Shown in pieces: positions 15,872 to 25,609 of a stretch of DNA of 64,000 bases; position 1 is the first letter of the stretch; each line of letters opens with the position of its first letter. The DNA is from Rhizobium leguminosarum (GTDB lineage: Bacteria; Pseudomonadota; Alphaproteobacteria; Rhizobiales; Rhizobiaceae): NCBI RefSeq assembly GCF_001652265.1, contig NZ_LWBS01000231.1, positions 1 to 64,000 of the forward strand, read 5' to 3'. Under the pieces are notes generated by a model. It was given only the letters and a program-made list of their open reading frames with translations, did no database searches and was not told the DNA's origin. A program made the position numbers and the translations under genes.

Positions 15872-18076
15872 CTAAGCGGTCGTGAGAACGCGTACATCTC
15901 CGTTACGATCCACGACGTCTACGACGACCTGTCGACCGGACCGGCGAATGGTGACGTCAGCCGAACCGGAGCCAACCATAAGATGCCGCAGGGTGATCTC
16001 ATCCAGGAATGCCGGCAGGCGCGGCTGGTTAAAGCTGATCTGCAAGGCGTTCGGGTCGAAATCCAGGCCGAGGCACGATTGCAGCAACGACAAAGGCGCT
16101 GACGCGGCCCAGGCCTGCGGGGAGCACGCCACGGGATAGAAGGTCGGTCCATGCGACCGCCGTTGGGAAAAACCGCAGAACAGCTCGGGAAGCCCGCGTA
16201 GTTCGATATAGGTCGAGGCTGCGAACAGACCTTCAAAGATTTGCGCTGCCGCTGCCTTGAAGCCATAGCGCGCAAGCCCCATGGCAATCAGACTATTGTC
16301 GTGCGGCCAGATCGATCCGTTGTGGTAGCTCATCGGGTTGTAGCGCGCCTCGGTGGCGGGAATGGTGCGAATGCCCCAGCCGCAGAAGGACGAGGCGTTC
16401 ATCAAGGTGTGCGCCACCTGTTCAGCTCTTTCGGGGTAGGCAATACCGGTCATGAGAGCATGGCCGGCATTCGAAGAGCGAACCCGACAGGCTCGCTTGT
16501 CTCCGTCCAGCGCCAGCACGAACGTTCCGAGTTCCTCGTCGAAGAAACGGACATCGAAAGCACGTCGCAGCCCTTCTGCCTTCGCCAGCAATGTCGCAGC
16601 GCGCTCGGGCCGGTGTAGTCTGCGGAACATCTCCGCGCCCGCTTGCCACGCGCCATAGACATAGGCCTGTACCTCGGCAATCGCGATCGGTCCCTTGGCG
16701 AGTGTCCCGTCCGCATGAAAAACCGAATCGTGGCTGTCCTTCCAGGCCTGGTTGATCAGGCCCTCCAAGGTCTGGCGCCCGTACTCGACGAAGCCGTCAC
16801 CGTCGCGGTCGCCATATTCGTCGATCCAGGTCAGCGCCGCCTCGATATGCGGCAGAAGCTGATGAAGCGTCGCCGTGTCACCGGTGCGGTCCAGGTAGCT
16901 CCCCGCCAGCATGACAAACAGCGGGGTCGAATCGACGCTGCCGTAGTAACGGCGGAACGGAACCTCTCCCAGCTCGGCCATTTCACCGAAGCGAACCTCA
17001 TGGAGGATCTTGCCGGGTTCGGCATCCGAAGCGGGATTGATATCGGTCGCCTGATTGGCGGCGAGATGGCGAAGTACGCCCTTTGCGATGGCGGGATCCA
17101 GCCAGAGCGTCTGCAGCGCGGTGATGATCGCGTCGCGGCCGAACACCGTGCTGAACCACGGCGTCCCGGCATACGGGTACGGCCCTTCAGGCGTGTCGGT
17201 GATCAGCATGTAAAGGTCGGACACGCTTCGCCGCGCAAGCTGGTTGAAGATCTGATTGGAACTCGAGACCGATGCCGCCCTTGCCATCGACGATCGCAAT
17301 GCCCGTCGAGCATCGCGCATGGCGAGGAAAAAGCCGTTGACGCGGCGATCCTTCTCCGAACGGTCGCAGTCGATCTCGATGAAGATCGAGCGGCTGCCGC
17401 GCGCGCTCAAGTGGAGGTCGTACACTGCCAGATCCGGTGCGAGTTCATCGGGAGCCGGATCGAACGAGACGCGGGTTGTCCGTGTTTTTTCATCGAGGCC
17501 GATATAGGAAAGAAGGACGCTTCCATCTTCGATGACGGCCGGCAGGCTACGGCCTCTTTTTGCCCGCACGGTGCCTCGCACTTCGAAGAGGTCAGCAAAG
17601 TCCGAAAAGAATTCCAGCTTCATCCGCAGGTGATGATCGGTGTCGTCATAGTTCGTCACTGCCAGGCGCTCATAACAACGTCCCGACCATAGAAAGCGTG
17701 TCCTTCGAATATGGATGAGATCATGCTCGAGGCGCAGCTTTCCATCTTTGCCAAGGAAGTCCGGGTTCGTCAGATCGCAGGTGAGCGTGGCGTTGTCGTC
17801 GCGCATTGTCGACGACAGCAGCATCGGACGCCGATCCTCGAGCGTCAGGTAGAGATGCGAAAGATATCGCGTGTCGCGGTGAAAGAGCCCATCGGGACTT
17901 CCTGGTCCGGAAAGAGCATCGCCATTGTGGTCGAAGACCGCGAATGTATCGCCGTGCTTTAATGTACGTGGTTGCCGCTCCTGCAGCGACGCGGCAGCGG
18001 GAATGAAGAACTGCGCAATCGGCGCCACTTGCTTGGTTGCTGCGGGATTTGAATTGCCGCCTGCAGATGTCGTCAC
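15872..18076 (-). CDS. Amylo-alpha-1,6-glucosidase (glycogen debranching-type) family protein
   Basis: 734 residues from GTG 18076, preceded by GGAGGCGACAT. N-terminal beta domain: TLKHGDTFAVFDHNGDALSGPGSPDGLFHRDTRYLSHLYL. C-terminal (alpha/alpha)6 barrel: WFSTVFGRDAIITALQTLWL, YYGSVDSTPLFVMLAGSYLD, GWGIRTIP and MSYHNGSIWPHDNSLIA, typical of this GH15-like/GH133-type family. Probably cytosolic, acting on alpha-glucan or glucosylated compounds. Begins 16 bp after the stop of the glycosyltransferase, forming an operon. Confidence 0.9.
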   Translation of the reverse strand: MTTSAGGNSNPAATKQVAPIAQFFIPAAASLQERQPRTLKHGDTFAVFDHNGDALSGPGSPDGLFHRDTRYLSHLYLTLEDRRPMLLSSTMRDDNATLTCDLTNPDFLGKDGKLRLEHDLIHIRRTRFLWSGRCYERLAVTNYDDTDHHLRMKLEFFSDFADLFEVRGTVRAKRGRSLPAVIEDGSVLLSYIGLDEKTRTTRVSFDPAPDELAPDLAVYDLHLSARGSRSIFIEIDCDRSEKDRRVNGFFLAMRDARRALRSSMARAASVSSSNQIFNQLARRSVSDLYMLITDTPEGPYPYAGTPWFSTVFGRDAIITALQTLWLDPAIAKGVLRHLAANQATDINPASDAEPGKILHEVRFGEMAELGEVPFRRYYGSVDSTPLFVMLAGSYLDRTGDTATLHQLLPHIEAALTWIDEYGDRDGDGFVEYGRQTLEGLINQAWKDSHDSVFHADGTLAKGPIAIAEVQAYVYGAWQAGAEMFRRLHRPERAATLLAKAEGLRRAFDVRFFDEELGTFVLALDGDKRACRVRSSNAGHALMTGIAYPERAEQVAHTLMNASSFCGWGIRTIPATEARYNPMSYHNGSIWPHDNSLIAMGLARYGFKAAAAQIFEGLFAASTYIELRGLPELFCGFSQRRSHGPTFYPVACSPQAWAASAPLSLLQSCLGLDFDPNALQISFNQPRLPAFLDEITLRHLMVGSGSADVTIRRSGRQVVVDVVDRNGDVRVLTTA

Positions 18077-18092
18077 ATGTCGCCTCCGTTTT

Positions 18093-19187
18093 TTATGCCA
18101 CAACCTGGCCAATCGATATCGGGCGGTTCGCGCGCCGGCGCTGCGGGGCTTTTGCGCGGAATCCGTGCAGCTGGCCGTAGACGGCGAGATAGTCTCTTGC
18201 CATACGTCCCGCAGTAAAACGTCGCTCGAAGTTCGCCCGCACCTTACGCCGATCAAGCTGCAGTGCCCATTCGATGCTCTCGACAGCTTCGGCAACGGTA
18301 TCCACCAAAATTCCCGAGATCCCGTCGTCGACCACCTCCGGGACCGAGCCGCTGCGGAAGGCAAGAACCGGTGTGCCGCAGGCCATCGCCTCGATCATCA
18401 CAAGCCCGAAGGGCTCAGGCCAGTCGATCGGGAAAAGCAACGCGCCGGCATTGCCCAGGAAGTCCGCCTTTTGGTGATCGTTGATCTCGCCGATGAACTC
18501 AACATTCGGATGGCTCATCACCATCGGCTGAATTGCCGTTTCCCAATAATGTTTGTCGACATTGTCGATCTTGGCTGCGATCCTCAGCGGCATGCCGACC
18601 TTGGCTGCGATTTCAATCGCCCGATCAGGCCGCTTCTCCGGAGCGATCCGTCCGAGGAACGCGAGGTAACCGCCCGCCGGCTTTTCCGTGAAAGGTAGGA
18701 GGCTACCGGGCAGGCCGTGATAGACCGTCCCCAACCAGTTGACCGGCGGCATTGGGTGGCGTTGGTCATTGGAGACCGATACCAGGGGAATATCCGGAAA
18801 CGCCTTGTAGAAAGGCCAGAGATCCGGCAGGTCGAGCCGCCCATGCAGCGTTGTGACGGTGCGGTCGGCAAAATATCGGATCAGCGGGAAATGCAGCAGA
18901 TCGACGTGGAAATGCAGGACATCGAATTCGTGCGCGCGCCTGCGGATTTCCTCAAGCATAAGGATCTGATGCGGCAGGTGGTCCTTGATGGCGGGATTTA
19001 GCCTCAGGGCAGTGTTCGAGCATGGCACGAGGCGGGCATTGGTAACGGAATCACCGCTGGCAAACAGCGTCACATCGTGGCCTTGGGCCACCAGTTCTTC
19101 GGTAAGATACGAAACAATCCGCTCGGTTCCCCCGTATAATTTCGGCGGAACACTTTCTGCAAGCGGGGCAATCTGAGCGATCTTCAT
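18093..19187 (-). CDS. Glycosyltransferase family 4 protein
   Basis: 364 residues from ATG 19187 (GGAG nine bases upstream). N-terminal PPKLYGGTERIVSYLTEELV and C-terminal EPFGLVMIEAMACGTPVLAF with the EX7E pair Glu258/Glu266 mark a GT-B retaining glycosyltransferase. The operon with an amylo-1,6-glucosidase-like gene is widespread in rhizobia; possible roles are alpha-glucan or glycosyl storage metabolism under stress. Donor and acceptor unknown. Confidence 0.88.
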   Translation of the reverse strand: MKIAQIAPLAESVPPKLYGGTERIVSYLTEELVAQGHDVTLFASGDSVTNARLVPCSNTALRLNPAIKDHLPHQILMLEEIRRRAHEFDVLHFHVDLLHFPLIRYFADRTVTTLHGRLDLPDLWPFYKAFPDIPLVSVSNDQRHPMPPVNWLGTVYHGLPGSLLPFTEKPAGGYLAFLGRIAPEKRPDRAIEIAAKVGMPLRIAAKIDNVDKHYWETAIQPMVMSHPNVEFIGEINDHQKADFLGNAGALLFPIDWPEPFGLVMIEAMACGTPVLAFRSGSVPEVVDDGISGILVDTVAEAVESIEWALQLDRRKVRANFERRFTAGRMARDYLAVYGQLHGFRAKAPQRRRANRPISIGQVVA

Positions 19188-19610
19188 CGGCAAAATCTCC
19201 TCAGGTGAGCAGAGAGTCGACCGCAAAAATCGGGGCCGCATACTGAAAGGCTGCGGCAGTAGAATCCTAAATTTGCTACGGCTGCTTCCTGCGTCCTCCT
19301 TTCCAGTAGGCCTTCCCAGTCCAATCAGGACTTCATTTTGCCGAACTCAGCGAGCGTGTTTTGGTTCCGGCGCAATGCCTCGCTACCTGGTCTTCTTCCG
19401 CAACAGCGTTTCGCTTTCTCAGGCAGCCGCGGAAGTCGTCTTCGACGTGTGGTCATTGCGAACGCAGGAAGCCCGGTCGAACCCCTCGGCAATTGCGGAT
19501 GGCTCCAGGGCGTTGAACGCCTACCAGGACATCTGCTTTCAACCGGACGGATCGAGCTGGGCGACGCGCGCCCCTCGGGCCTCCCTGGGCCGCGGTGATC
19601 ACCTTCGGTG
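19188..19610. other. Intergenic stretch without supported gene
   Basis: Between the GT4 start and the DUF982 end. Open frames here have no ribosome site or family match. No strong hairpin noted. Confidence 0.45.
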
Positions 19611-19907
19611 CTAGATGCCGGAGACATTTCGATCGCTGACCCGCCGCAGGTGCAGGGGCACGTCTTCCATGTCGGCGAGCTTGCCATGCTTTTTGAGAAA
19701 GCGACTGAAATTCGCCGCGACGACCGACGCGGGAAGTTGACGGTTGGCTGCTTTCCGGCAGGCGTCCAACATCACCTCATAGGTGATACCGCGTTTCTCC
19801 TGTGGCCATTCGTCGAGAAAGTCAAAGACGTCGTCAAGCCCGGCGACCTCTTGCACGAAGTACTTCCGTTGCGCGTAAATCGGGTGTTCAAAAGTATCAA
19901 GTGCCAT
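19611..19907 (-). CDS. DUF982 family protein
   Basis: 98 residues, with a strong AAAGGAGGTAAACG ribosome site. VAGLDDVFDFLDEWPQEKRG, ITYEVMLDACRKAANRQLPA and NFSRFLKKHGKL match DUF982, a family almost confined to Rhizobiales. Function unknown. Useful as a taxonomic marker. Confidence 0.85.
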   Translation of the reverse strand: MALDTFEHPIYAQRKYFVQEVAGLDDVFDFLDEWPQEKRGITYEVMLDACRKAANRQLPASVVAANFSRFLKKHGKLADMEDVPLHLRRVSDRNVSGI

Positions 19908-20027
19908 CGTTTACCTCCTTTCATGGCGTGAGTGCCGCTGATTTAGGCAACGGAATTCCGCTCTTCAAGATCGCGGTTTGGCTGAGATCGTCACCGGAGA
20001 CGGCTTTCGTGCTGGCATCGATGAGCG

Positions 20028-20413
20028 CTACGCGAACTGTGGCAAGTCGTCGTGTATATCGTACCATTCGGCCTTCGAGGCGACGAAATAATGCGCGGTC
20101 GGCGGCGCCGGCAGCGGCGTATCGAGCGTCCCCAGCCGCAAGCGCACGACATCCGGCATCGCATCGCGGCGACTGATGATGGGCGAACCGCAGTTGGAAC
20201 AGAAGAGGCGATGAACGCCTGGGAAGAATCGAATGCCTTCAGCGCCGACTCGCCCTCAATGATGACGAAGTCACTGGTCGCAACGGGCGCATTGCTCGCG
20301 AATGCGGTAGCGGTCGCCTTGCGACAACGCGAACAATGGCAAAAGATCGCCGCACCTAGCTCGCCGCGAACTTCGTATTTCACTGTGCCACAGAGACAGC
20401 TGCCTTTATGCAT
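20028..20413 (-). pseudogene. GFA-family (CENP-V/GFA zinc domain) protein, single frameshift
   Basis: Minus-strand frame from ATG 20413 encodes MHKGSCLCGTVKYEVRG and CHCSRCRKAT, then loses phase at a GG pair (20218-20219). In the next frame it continues VHRLFCSNCGSPIISRRDAM to DDLPQFA and stop 20030. Restoring one G gives a normal ~130-residue GFA protein with all zinc cysteines. GFA members include glutathione-dependent formaldehyde-activating enzymes, but most are uncharacterised. Either a real frameshift or a sequencing indel in a G run. Confidence 0.8.
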
Positions 20414-20481
20414 AAGAGCTCCCGTCATGCGCCCTCACGGCGTGAAATTAGCCTGAGGACTTCATGATGTCTTCTTATCGC

Positions 20482-21216
20482 TCACGCGGTCCCGGCGCGG
20501 TTTTGGGCTACGATTTCATCGTGAGTAAGGCTGCCGCCTTGTTCCATGAAGACTTTGATCAGGGCCTCGCGGTTGCCCGCCGAGCGGGTTTGGTCAGCTT
20601 TTTCGAGCGCCGTTTGCAGCTCGTCAGCAGACAGTTCCGTGCAATAGGCAGGCGTGCCTGGCTGTTGTCGCCATGAGGTCGCGAGACCCCCGGCATCGAA
20701 AGCGTCGAAGCCCGTCGCCTCTACCAACTGCATGACAATCGACTTCTTTTCGAGGTCATCACCCGCCACCGGAAGGGCGATGCGGCCGGGTTGCGACTTG
20801 TCTACGCCTTTTTCCGCGAGCGTCGCAGAAAGCACCGCATTCCAGGCTTTAATGACCGGTCGGTTGATCTGCTCGCTGACCCAGACCGCTTCCGGTTTGC
20901 TATCATCGACGTCGGTGATCGTTCCGTCACGGAACGGGTAGTAATTGGACGTGTCTACGACAACGACGTTCTCGGGAACATTTTCGAACAAATTGGCAAG
21001 ATCGCGATGAGCCGAAAACGGGATGGAAAGGATCACAATATCCACCCCCGTCACGGCATCTTGCTTGGTCGTTGCCGTCGCACCAACGTCCGCGGCGAGG
21101 TCGCGGATAGATTCCGGTTCCTTTGAGTTGGCAAGTTTGACCTCGTGACCTGCCGCCGCGAGCTTGCGCGCCAGCGTTGCCCCAATATTCCCTGCGCCGA
21201 TAATTCCGATGTTCAT
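20482..21216 (-). CDS. NADPH-dependent F420-reductase-like oxidoreductase
   Basis: 244 residues. Rossmann motif IGIIGAGNIGATLARKLAAAGHEVKLANS at the N-terminus and VDIVILSIPFSAHRDL identify the NADP-oxidoreductase, coenzyme F420-dependent (PF03807-like) family. Rhizobia do not make F420, so the likely substrate is another ketone/alcohol or flavin-type cofactor. Upstream AGGGAAATGGT supports the start. Sits between a broken GFA gene and a TetR gene transcribed the same way. Confidence 0.85.
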   Translation of the reverse strand: MNIGIIGAGNIGATLARKLAAAGHEVKLANSKEPESIRDLAADVGATATTKQDAVTGVDIVILSIPFSAHRDLANLFENVPENVVVVDTSNYYPFRDGTITDVDDSKPEAVWVSEQINRPVIKAWNAVLSATLAEKGVDKSQPGRIALPVAGDDLEKKSIVMQLVEATGFDAFDAGGLATSWRQQPGTPAYCTELSADELQTALEKADQTRSAGNREALIKVFMEQGGSLTHDEIVAQNRAGTA

Positions 21217-21305
21217 ACCATTTCCCTGCTGTGAATATTGCGTTCAACGCACTCCAACGGAGACGTGGGAAGCCGCGGCCTCGAGCGGCGGTGGCGCCGG
21301 GTCGC

Positions 21306-21962
21306 CTACCCCACCACCTCACGAACTCCAGGTTCGGACGACGAGATCAACCCATCTTCCAGCAACACTCTGGCTGCATCGCGGTTTGCGTCCACTATTG
21401 CAGGATCGCGCGTCGATTGTGCGATCACCATCGCGCCTTGGAAGAGCGACAGGATCTGGATCACGGCTCTTTCGGGTTGGCTCAATGCCAACGGCTCGAT
21501 GAGTGACGCAACAAATTCATGCAAGCCCCTGAAATACGCACCGATGGTCGCCTGTACCTCTGGGGAGTTGGCCTCCGGTCCGAACTCGGCTAACCCCTTT
21601 ACGAATGGGCAGCCGCGGAAAGAAGGCGCACGGAACGGTTCCTCCAACGCGTCAAAAATAGCGAGGACGCGCTCCAGCGGCGAAAGCCCGGCTCTTTCAG
21701 TCGACGTTGCGAGCATCTGAAACCAGGTGTCCGTTTTGTAACGCAAATAGGTAGCGATCAGGTCTGCCTTCGATGGAAAGTGTTTGTAGAACGTCATCTT
21801 CGCCACGCCGCTTTCGGCAATGATGCGGTCGATCCCGACAGAGTGGATGCTGAACCGGTAAAACAGGTCCGATGCCGTCTTTAATATACGTTCTCGCGGG
21901 GCGAGGACGTTAAGCGGTTGTCCCTCCACATCCACAAACTCAAGCACGCTGCTCGTTGGCAT
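21306..21962 (-). CDS. TetR/AcrR-family transcriptional regulator
   Basis: 218 residues. HTH: ERILKTASDLFYRFSIHSVG, then IDRIIAESGVAKMTFYKHFPSKADL. The C-terminal half carries FRGCPFVKGLAEFGPEA, as in the YxaF/LmrA-like TetR group. Divergent from an SDR gene, with palindromes sharing ATAGACAGAC between them, so it likely represses the SDR gene, itself, and perhaps the F420-reductase-like gene downstream. Confidence 0.88.
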   Translation of the reverse strand: MPTSSVLEFVDVEGQPLNVLAPRERILKTASDLFYRFSIHSVGIDRIIAESGVAKMTFYKHFPSKADLIATYLRYKTDTWFQMLATSTERAGLSPLERVLAIFDALEEPFRAPSFRGCPFVKGLAEFGPEANSPEVQATIGAYFRGLHEFVASLIEPLALSQPERAVIQILSLFQGAMVIAQSTRDPAIVDANRDAARVLLEDGLISSSEPGVREVVG

Positions 21963-21993
21963 CTTCCATCACCTCAGATTCTTTGTCCACATA

Positions 21994-22046
21994 TAGACAG
22001 ACTATTCTGTCAATTTTTGGATTGCAAGTACATACAGGTCTGTCTA
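21994..22046. promoter_or_regulatory. TetR operator candidates between TetR and SDR genes
   Basis: GACAGA-CTAT-TCTGTC at 21996-22011 is a perfect palindrome; TAGACAGAC (21994-22002) recurs inverted at 22038-22046 (GTCTGTCTA). Two sites about 40 bp apart in the shared control region. Confidence 0.65.
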
Positions 22047-22085
22047 TGGTGCGACGCCCCTTGGATTTCAGAGAAAGGACTTAAG

Positions 22086-22964
22086 ATGAGCGGAAAAGTC
22101 GTTGTTGTGACCGGCGCAAGCAGTGGTTTTGGAAAACTCACGGTATTGGAGCTTGCGAGGCGGGGCCATACGGTTGTTGCGACCATGCGGGACGTCGAAG
22201 GGCGAAATGCCCAAGTGCGGAGCGATCTTATCGACGCGGTGAAAGCTGAAGGGCATGTGCTGCAAGTCCTTGAAATGGACGTTGCCGACGAGGCGTCGGT
22301 CAATTCCACGATCGACCAGGTCGTTAAACAGCACGGAAAGATCGATGCCCTGATCAACAATGCCGGAATAATGCCCGTCGGGGTCACGGAAGCCTACACT
22401 GTCGCGGACGTCGAACGGCTATTTGCGGTCAATTTCTTCGGCGCCGTGCGGGCCGACCGCGCCGTTCTGCCGCATATGCGTGCCGCCGGCAGCGGACTCC
22501 TCGTTCATGTGACATCGCTGATGGGTCGGGTGGTCTTTCCGTTCTTCGGCACCTACTCCGCGAGCAAGTTCGCACTCGAAGCGCTTGCCGAAGCCTATCG
22601 GTATGAACTGAAGGGATTTGGAATCGATTCCGTCATCGTCGAGCCGGGGCCGTTCCCCAGCAACCTCATCTCGTCGAGCCCGGAGCCATCCGACCAGACC
22701 GTGCTTGCATCCTACGGCGAGGTTGCGGCGATACCGGGTCAGATCAAGGCCCACGCCAACGACGGACACGACGAGGCTAATCCGCCGCGGCCCCAACGCG
22801 TGGCCGATGCCATCGCACGACTGGTCGAGGCCACGGAACGACGTCCATTGCGCACGGTCGTCATGCCTGAGGGCATGGACCTCGGTGTCCAGCGGCTGAA
22901 CGACGCGGTAAGCCCAATTCAGAACGACCTGCTCAGCGCGCTCGGCATGTCGAGCATGATCTGA
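22086..22964 (+). CDS. Short-chain dehydrogenase/reductase
   Basis: 292 residues from ATG 22086 (AAAGGACTTA upstream). Classical SDR: TGASSGFG (9-16), NNAG (91-94), catalytic Ser144, Tyr157 and Lys161 in TYSASKFALE. The EPGPFPSNL segment after the active site is typical of SDRs acting on medium-size carbonyls. Divergent TetR gene with operator pair implies induction by an aldehyde or xenobiotic. Substrate unknown. Confidence 0.9.
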   Translation: MSGKVVVVTGASSGFGKLTVLELARRGHTVVATMRDVEGRNAQVRSDLIDAVKAEGHVLQVLEMDVADEASVNSTIDQVVKQHGKIDALINNAGIMPVGVTEAYTVADVERLFAVNFFGAVRADRAVLPHMRAAGSGLLVHVTSLMGRVVFPFFGTYSASKFALEALAEAYRYELKGFGIDSVIVEPGPFPSNLISSSPEPSDQTVLASYGEVAAIPGQIKAHANDGHDEANPPRPQRVADAIARLVEATERRPLRTVVMPEGMDLGVQRLNDAVSPIQNDLLSALGMSSMI

Positions 22965-23309
22965 CACTCTGGGGTTGGCGGGTGGTGCCACCTGCCGCCC
23001 TTTGAGGGGCACTCCGGACCCGTTTGCGACGCCGCATACCGGCAAGGTTTGTGGCACTTTCTGCGTAACCAGTCGCGGGTCGGTGTCCCGCCTGCGGGGT
23101 GCTCTTCCTCCGGATGCGAACAGGCGTGCCGCGTCAGCTTCAATTTCGCGGTTGATCCAGGCGTTGTCCTGATGTCAACGCCGCTGGTACGGGAGATACG
23201 GCCGTGATTGCCCTTTTCGCCAGACACGTGTCGGCATTGACTTGCCTTGTTCGTCTTTACAACGTGGCTCCATTCGACGGGCCGAGGCGCAGAACGACAG
23301 GAGGGCGAA
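22965..23309. other. Intergenic stretch with a short element-like fragment
   Basis: No supported gene. AGGTTTGTGGCAC near 23047-23059 resembles the inner part of the terminal repeat of the 48982-49913 element, but no paired end was found. Confidence 0.35.
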
Positions 23310-24110
23310 ATGAACAGGACAAGGGTTCGGTTGGAAGACCGGGGGCTGGTCGAATGCCCACGATGGCATGACGGCGAGTTGTGGTTCGCGGATTGGACAA
23401 GCGGCGAAATCCTCGCCTTGAGCGAGCACGGAACTGTCACAGTGGCGACAACCGCGAAAGCCCCGCCCCTGTCATTCGACTTCGGACCACAGGGCGACAT
23501 GTACGTCATCGCGTCCAGGGCATCGCATTTGCTGCGGTTCAACGGCTCCGGACTGGAAGAGTTCGCCGAGTTGGGAGCGAATGGCTGGAACGAGATCGTG
23601 ATCGATCCGCAAGGCCGGATCTACGTCAACGGCCCCGCGATCCTGCTGATACATCCAGACGGGACGGTCGAAACACAAGCGGAAGGCTTTCAGTTTCCGA
23701 ACGGAATGGCTCTCTCTCCGGACGGGCGCACACTGGTTTGCGCCGAAAGCTGGGCGAAACGGCTGACATCGTTTGATGTCGCCGCCGACGGGCAACTTGC
23801 CCATCGAAGGGTTTGGGCCGATCTTCCCGGGCCGCCCGATGGCATATGCTTCGACGCTGAAGGCGCGATCTGGTACGCCGACGTCCCCAATGCTTACTGC
23901 CGCAGGGTTCGTGAAGGCGGCGCGCTCCTCGATGAAGTGAAGCTCGATCGCGGCGCCTTCGCCTGCATGCTGGGCGGACCTGATCGAACCACCCTCTACA
24001 TAACTGCCGCCAGATGGTTCGGGATGGACAAGATGGACCAGATGGGCGGAACTGGCCAGCTCTTGTCCGTCGAGGTCGAGACAGCCGGGGCGGGTTGGCC
24101 TCACGGCTAG
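23310..24110 (+). CDS. SMP-30/gluconolactonase/LRE family protein
   Basis: 266 residues from ATG 23310, with AGGAGGGCGAA upstream. Six-bladed beta-propeller features: RGLVECPRWHDGELWFADW (metal Glu), GWNEIVIDPQGRIYVNG (metal Asn), FPNGMALSPDGRTLVCAESW and GPPDGICFDAEGAIWYADV (metal Asp). These proteins hydrolyse sugar lactones with a divalent metal. Stand-alone; sugar unknown. Confidence 0.85.
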   Translation: MNRTRVRLEDRGLVECPRWHDGELWFADWTSGEILALSEHGTVTVATTAKAPPLSFDFGPQGDMYVIASRASHLLRFNGSGLEEFAELGANGWNEIVIDPQGRIYVNGPAILLIHPDGTVETQAEGFQFPNGMALSPDGRTLVCAESWAKRLTSFDVAADGQLAHRRVWADLPGPPDGICFDAEGAIWYADVPNAYCRRVREGGALLDEVKLDRGAFACMLGGPDRTTLYITAARWFGMDKMDQMGGTGQLLSVEVETAGAGWPHG

Positions 24111-24210
24111 AGCAATTCCAGCAAAAGTGCGGAGCGGTTTTGCCTCGGGAAATTGCGTGAAACAAAGAGATAGAGCATTTCCGTGACTCGGAGAAAAACG
24201 GAAATGCTCT
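24111..24210. repeat. Rhizobial intergenic palindromic repeat
   Basis: Starts at the stop codon of the SMP-30 gene. The right half is a perfect 13-bp hairpin (AGAGCATTTCCGT 24172-24184, ACGGAAATGCTCT 24198-24210). The sequence type (AGCAATTCCAGCAAAAGTGC and the GAGCATTTCCGT hairpin) is, from memory, common in Rhizobium genomes. Might also terminate transcription. Confidence 0.7.
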
Positions 24211-24305
24211 GGTCGGCATCTAGTGGCATCGGGACACAAGATCGGATCGTAGCGCGCTCCAGAAGAGGCCCTTGCGATGGAGTTTGTGAAAGCTCTCACT
24301 GAGGG

Positions 24306-24677
24306 TCAAATGGCCCTCGTCCGGTAGGCATGGATTGATTCCGCCAAGGCTTTCTCCTTGGCGCTCGCGGCGGTGAAGCGACCAAACATCAGACCGACTG
24401 CAATATCGCACCAGCCAGAGAACCATGGTAAGGCGAACCCCAGCACCACAAGACCCGGGATTGCCAAGAGAGCCAACATTAATTCGCCGAGCTTGCCGAG
24501 GTTCTCGAGCAATAAAACAATCGGGAAAACAATCAGCGACGGAGCACCCCCCCACCAGAACAAGACGACAATTCCGATCGGATAGATAGCCAGGCAAGGC
24601 GCCCGCTTCGCCAAAGCGAGTGCCCAGAGCTCGCTGCGATGACGGCAATACGTGATCCGCTGCCAAAGTTTACCCAT
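24306..24677 (-). CDS. Small predicted membrane protein, unknown function
   Basis: 123 residues; two to three hydrophobic segments (APCLAIYPIGIVVLFWWGGA, PSLIVFPIVLLLENLGKL, ELMLALLAIPGLVVLGFALP) and a charged, helical tail. GGTGAG precedes the start. No family recognised. Convergent with the SMP-30 gene and divergent from the two-component genes. Confidence 0.5.
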   Translation of the reverse strand: MGKLWQRITYCRHRSELWALALAKRAPCLAIYPIGIVVLFWWGGAPSLIVFPIVLLLENLGKLGELMLALLAIPGLVVLGFALPWFSGWCDIAVGLMFGRFTAASAKEKALAESIHAYRTRAI

Positions 24678-24853
24678 CTCACCAAACCCGTATCGCGTTG
24701 TGCGGACACAACAAATCTACGCTGCTTTATCTTGCAACAAAAAGCAAAATGGAAGGAGCAGCGTTACCAAACGCTCGAAAAGGTTGAGGATGTCACGGAG
24801 GCCCGCAGGCGCAGGCGGAATTGGGTCGTCAGGGTGTGATTGGAACGCGAAAT

Positions 24854-24869
24854 CTTACCAATCCGTAAG
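24854..24869. promoter_or_regulatory. Palindrome upstream of the two-component operon
   Basis: CTTAC-CAATCC-GTAAG, 62 bp before the response-regulator start. Possible autoregulatory binding site for the OmpR-type protein; inference only. Confidence 0.35.
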
Positions 24870-24931
24870 TTGTGGCAAAGCCGCCCTCTCGGCTAAATCT
24901 AGCCCCAGGCATGCCGGGAACGATCGGGCTG

Positions 24932-25609
24932 ATGCGAATCCTGCTTATCGAGGACGACCGGAAAACATCCGATTATATTGCCAAGGGCTTCTCCGAGGCC
25001 GGGCATGTCTGTGACGTGGTTGGCGACGGCCGCGATGGGCTGTTTCAGGCGCAGCGCGAGACCTATGACGTCATCGTCGTCGATCGCATGCTGCCGGGTC
25101 TCGATGGCCTGGCGATCGTGCGTTCACTTAGGGCTGCCAAGGTCGGCACGTCGGCGCTGTTCCTGACCTCGATCGGCGGCGTCGACGATCGGGTCGAGGG
25201 ACTGGAGGCGGGCGGCGACGATTATCTGGTCAAGCCCTTTGCCTTCTCCGAGCTGATGGCGCGCGTCAATGCGCTTGGCCGCCGCCCGCCGGTGCAGGAA
25301 CAGAGGACGGTGCTGAAGGTTGCCGATCTCGAGCTCGATCTGATCCGGCGGGAGGCCCGCCGCGCCGGCCAGGTGATCGAGCTGCAGCCGCGCGAGTTCA
25401 CCCTGCTCGAGGTGCTGATGCGCGGCGAAGGCCGGGTCATCACCAAGACTATGCTGCTGGAGCGGGTCTGGGATTTCCACTTCGATCCGAAGACCAGCGT
25501 CGTCGAGACCCATATCAGCCGCCTCAGGGCCAAAGTCGACAAGCCGTTCCAGGTGCAGCTTCTGCATACGGTCCGCAACACCGGATACAGCCTGCATGCG
25601 CCTCGCTAG
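24932..25609 (+). CDS. OmpR/PhoB-family response regulator
   Basis: 225 residues. Receiver domain: acidic pair Asp8/Asp9, phospho-acceptor Asp51 in IVVDRMLPGLDG, and DDYLVKPFAFSEL. C-terminal winged helix: LQPREFTLLEVLMRGEGRVI and VVETHISRLRAKVD. ATG 24932 chosen as the first residue of the family; upstream ATGs 24911 and 24872 are in frame. The gene overlaps the histidine kinase by 14 bp. Input signal not inferable. Confidence 0.92.
   Translation: MRILLIEDDRKTSDYIAKGFSEAGHVCDVVGDGRDGLFQAQRETYDVIVVDRMLPGLDGLAIVRSLRAAKVGTSALFLTSIGGVDDRVEGLEAGGDDYLVKPFAFSELMARVNALGRRPPVQEQRTVLKVADLELDLIRREARRAGQVIELQPREFTLLEVLMRGEGRVITKTMLLERVWDFHFDPKTSVVETHISRLRAKVDKPFQVQLLHTVRNTGYSLHAPR

Noticed and set aside
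19273-19614. 114-codon plus-strand frame between the GT4 and DUF982 genes
   Set aside because: No ribosome site and low-complexity composition of shadow frames.
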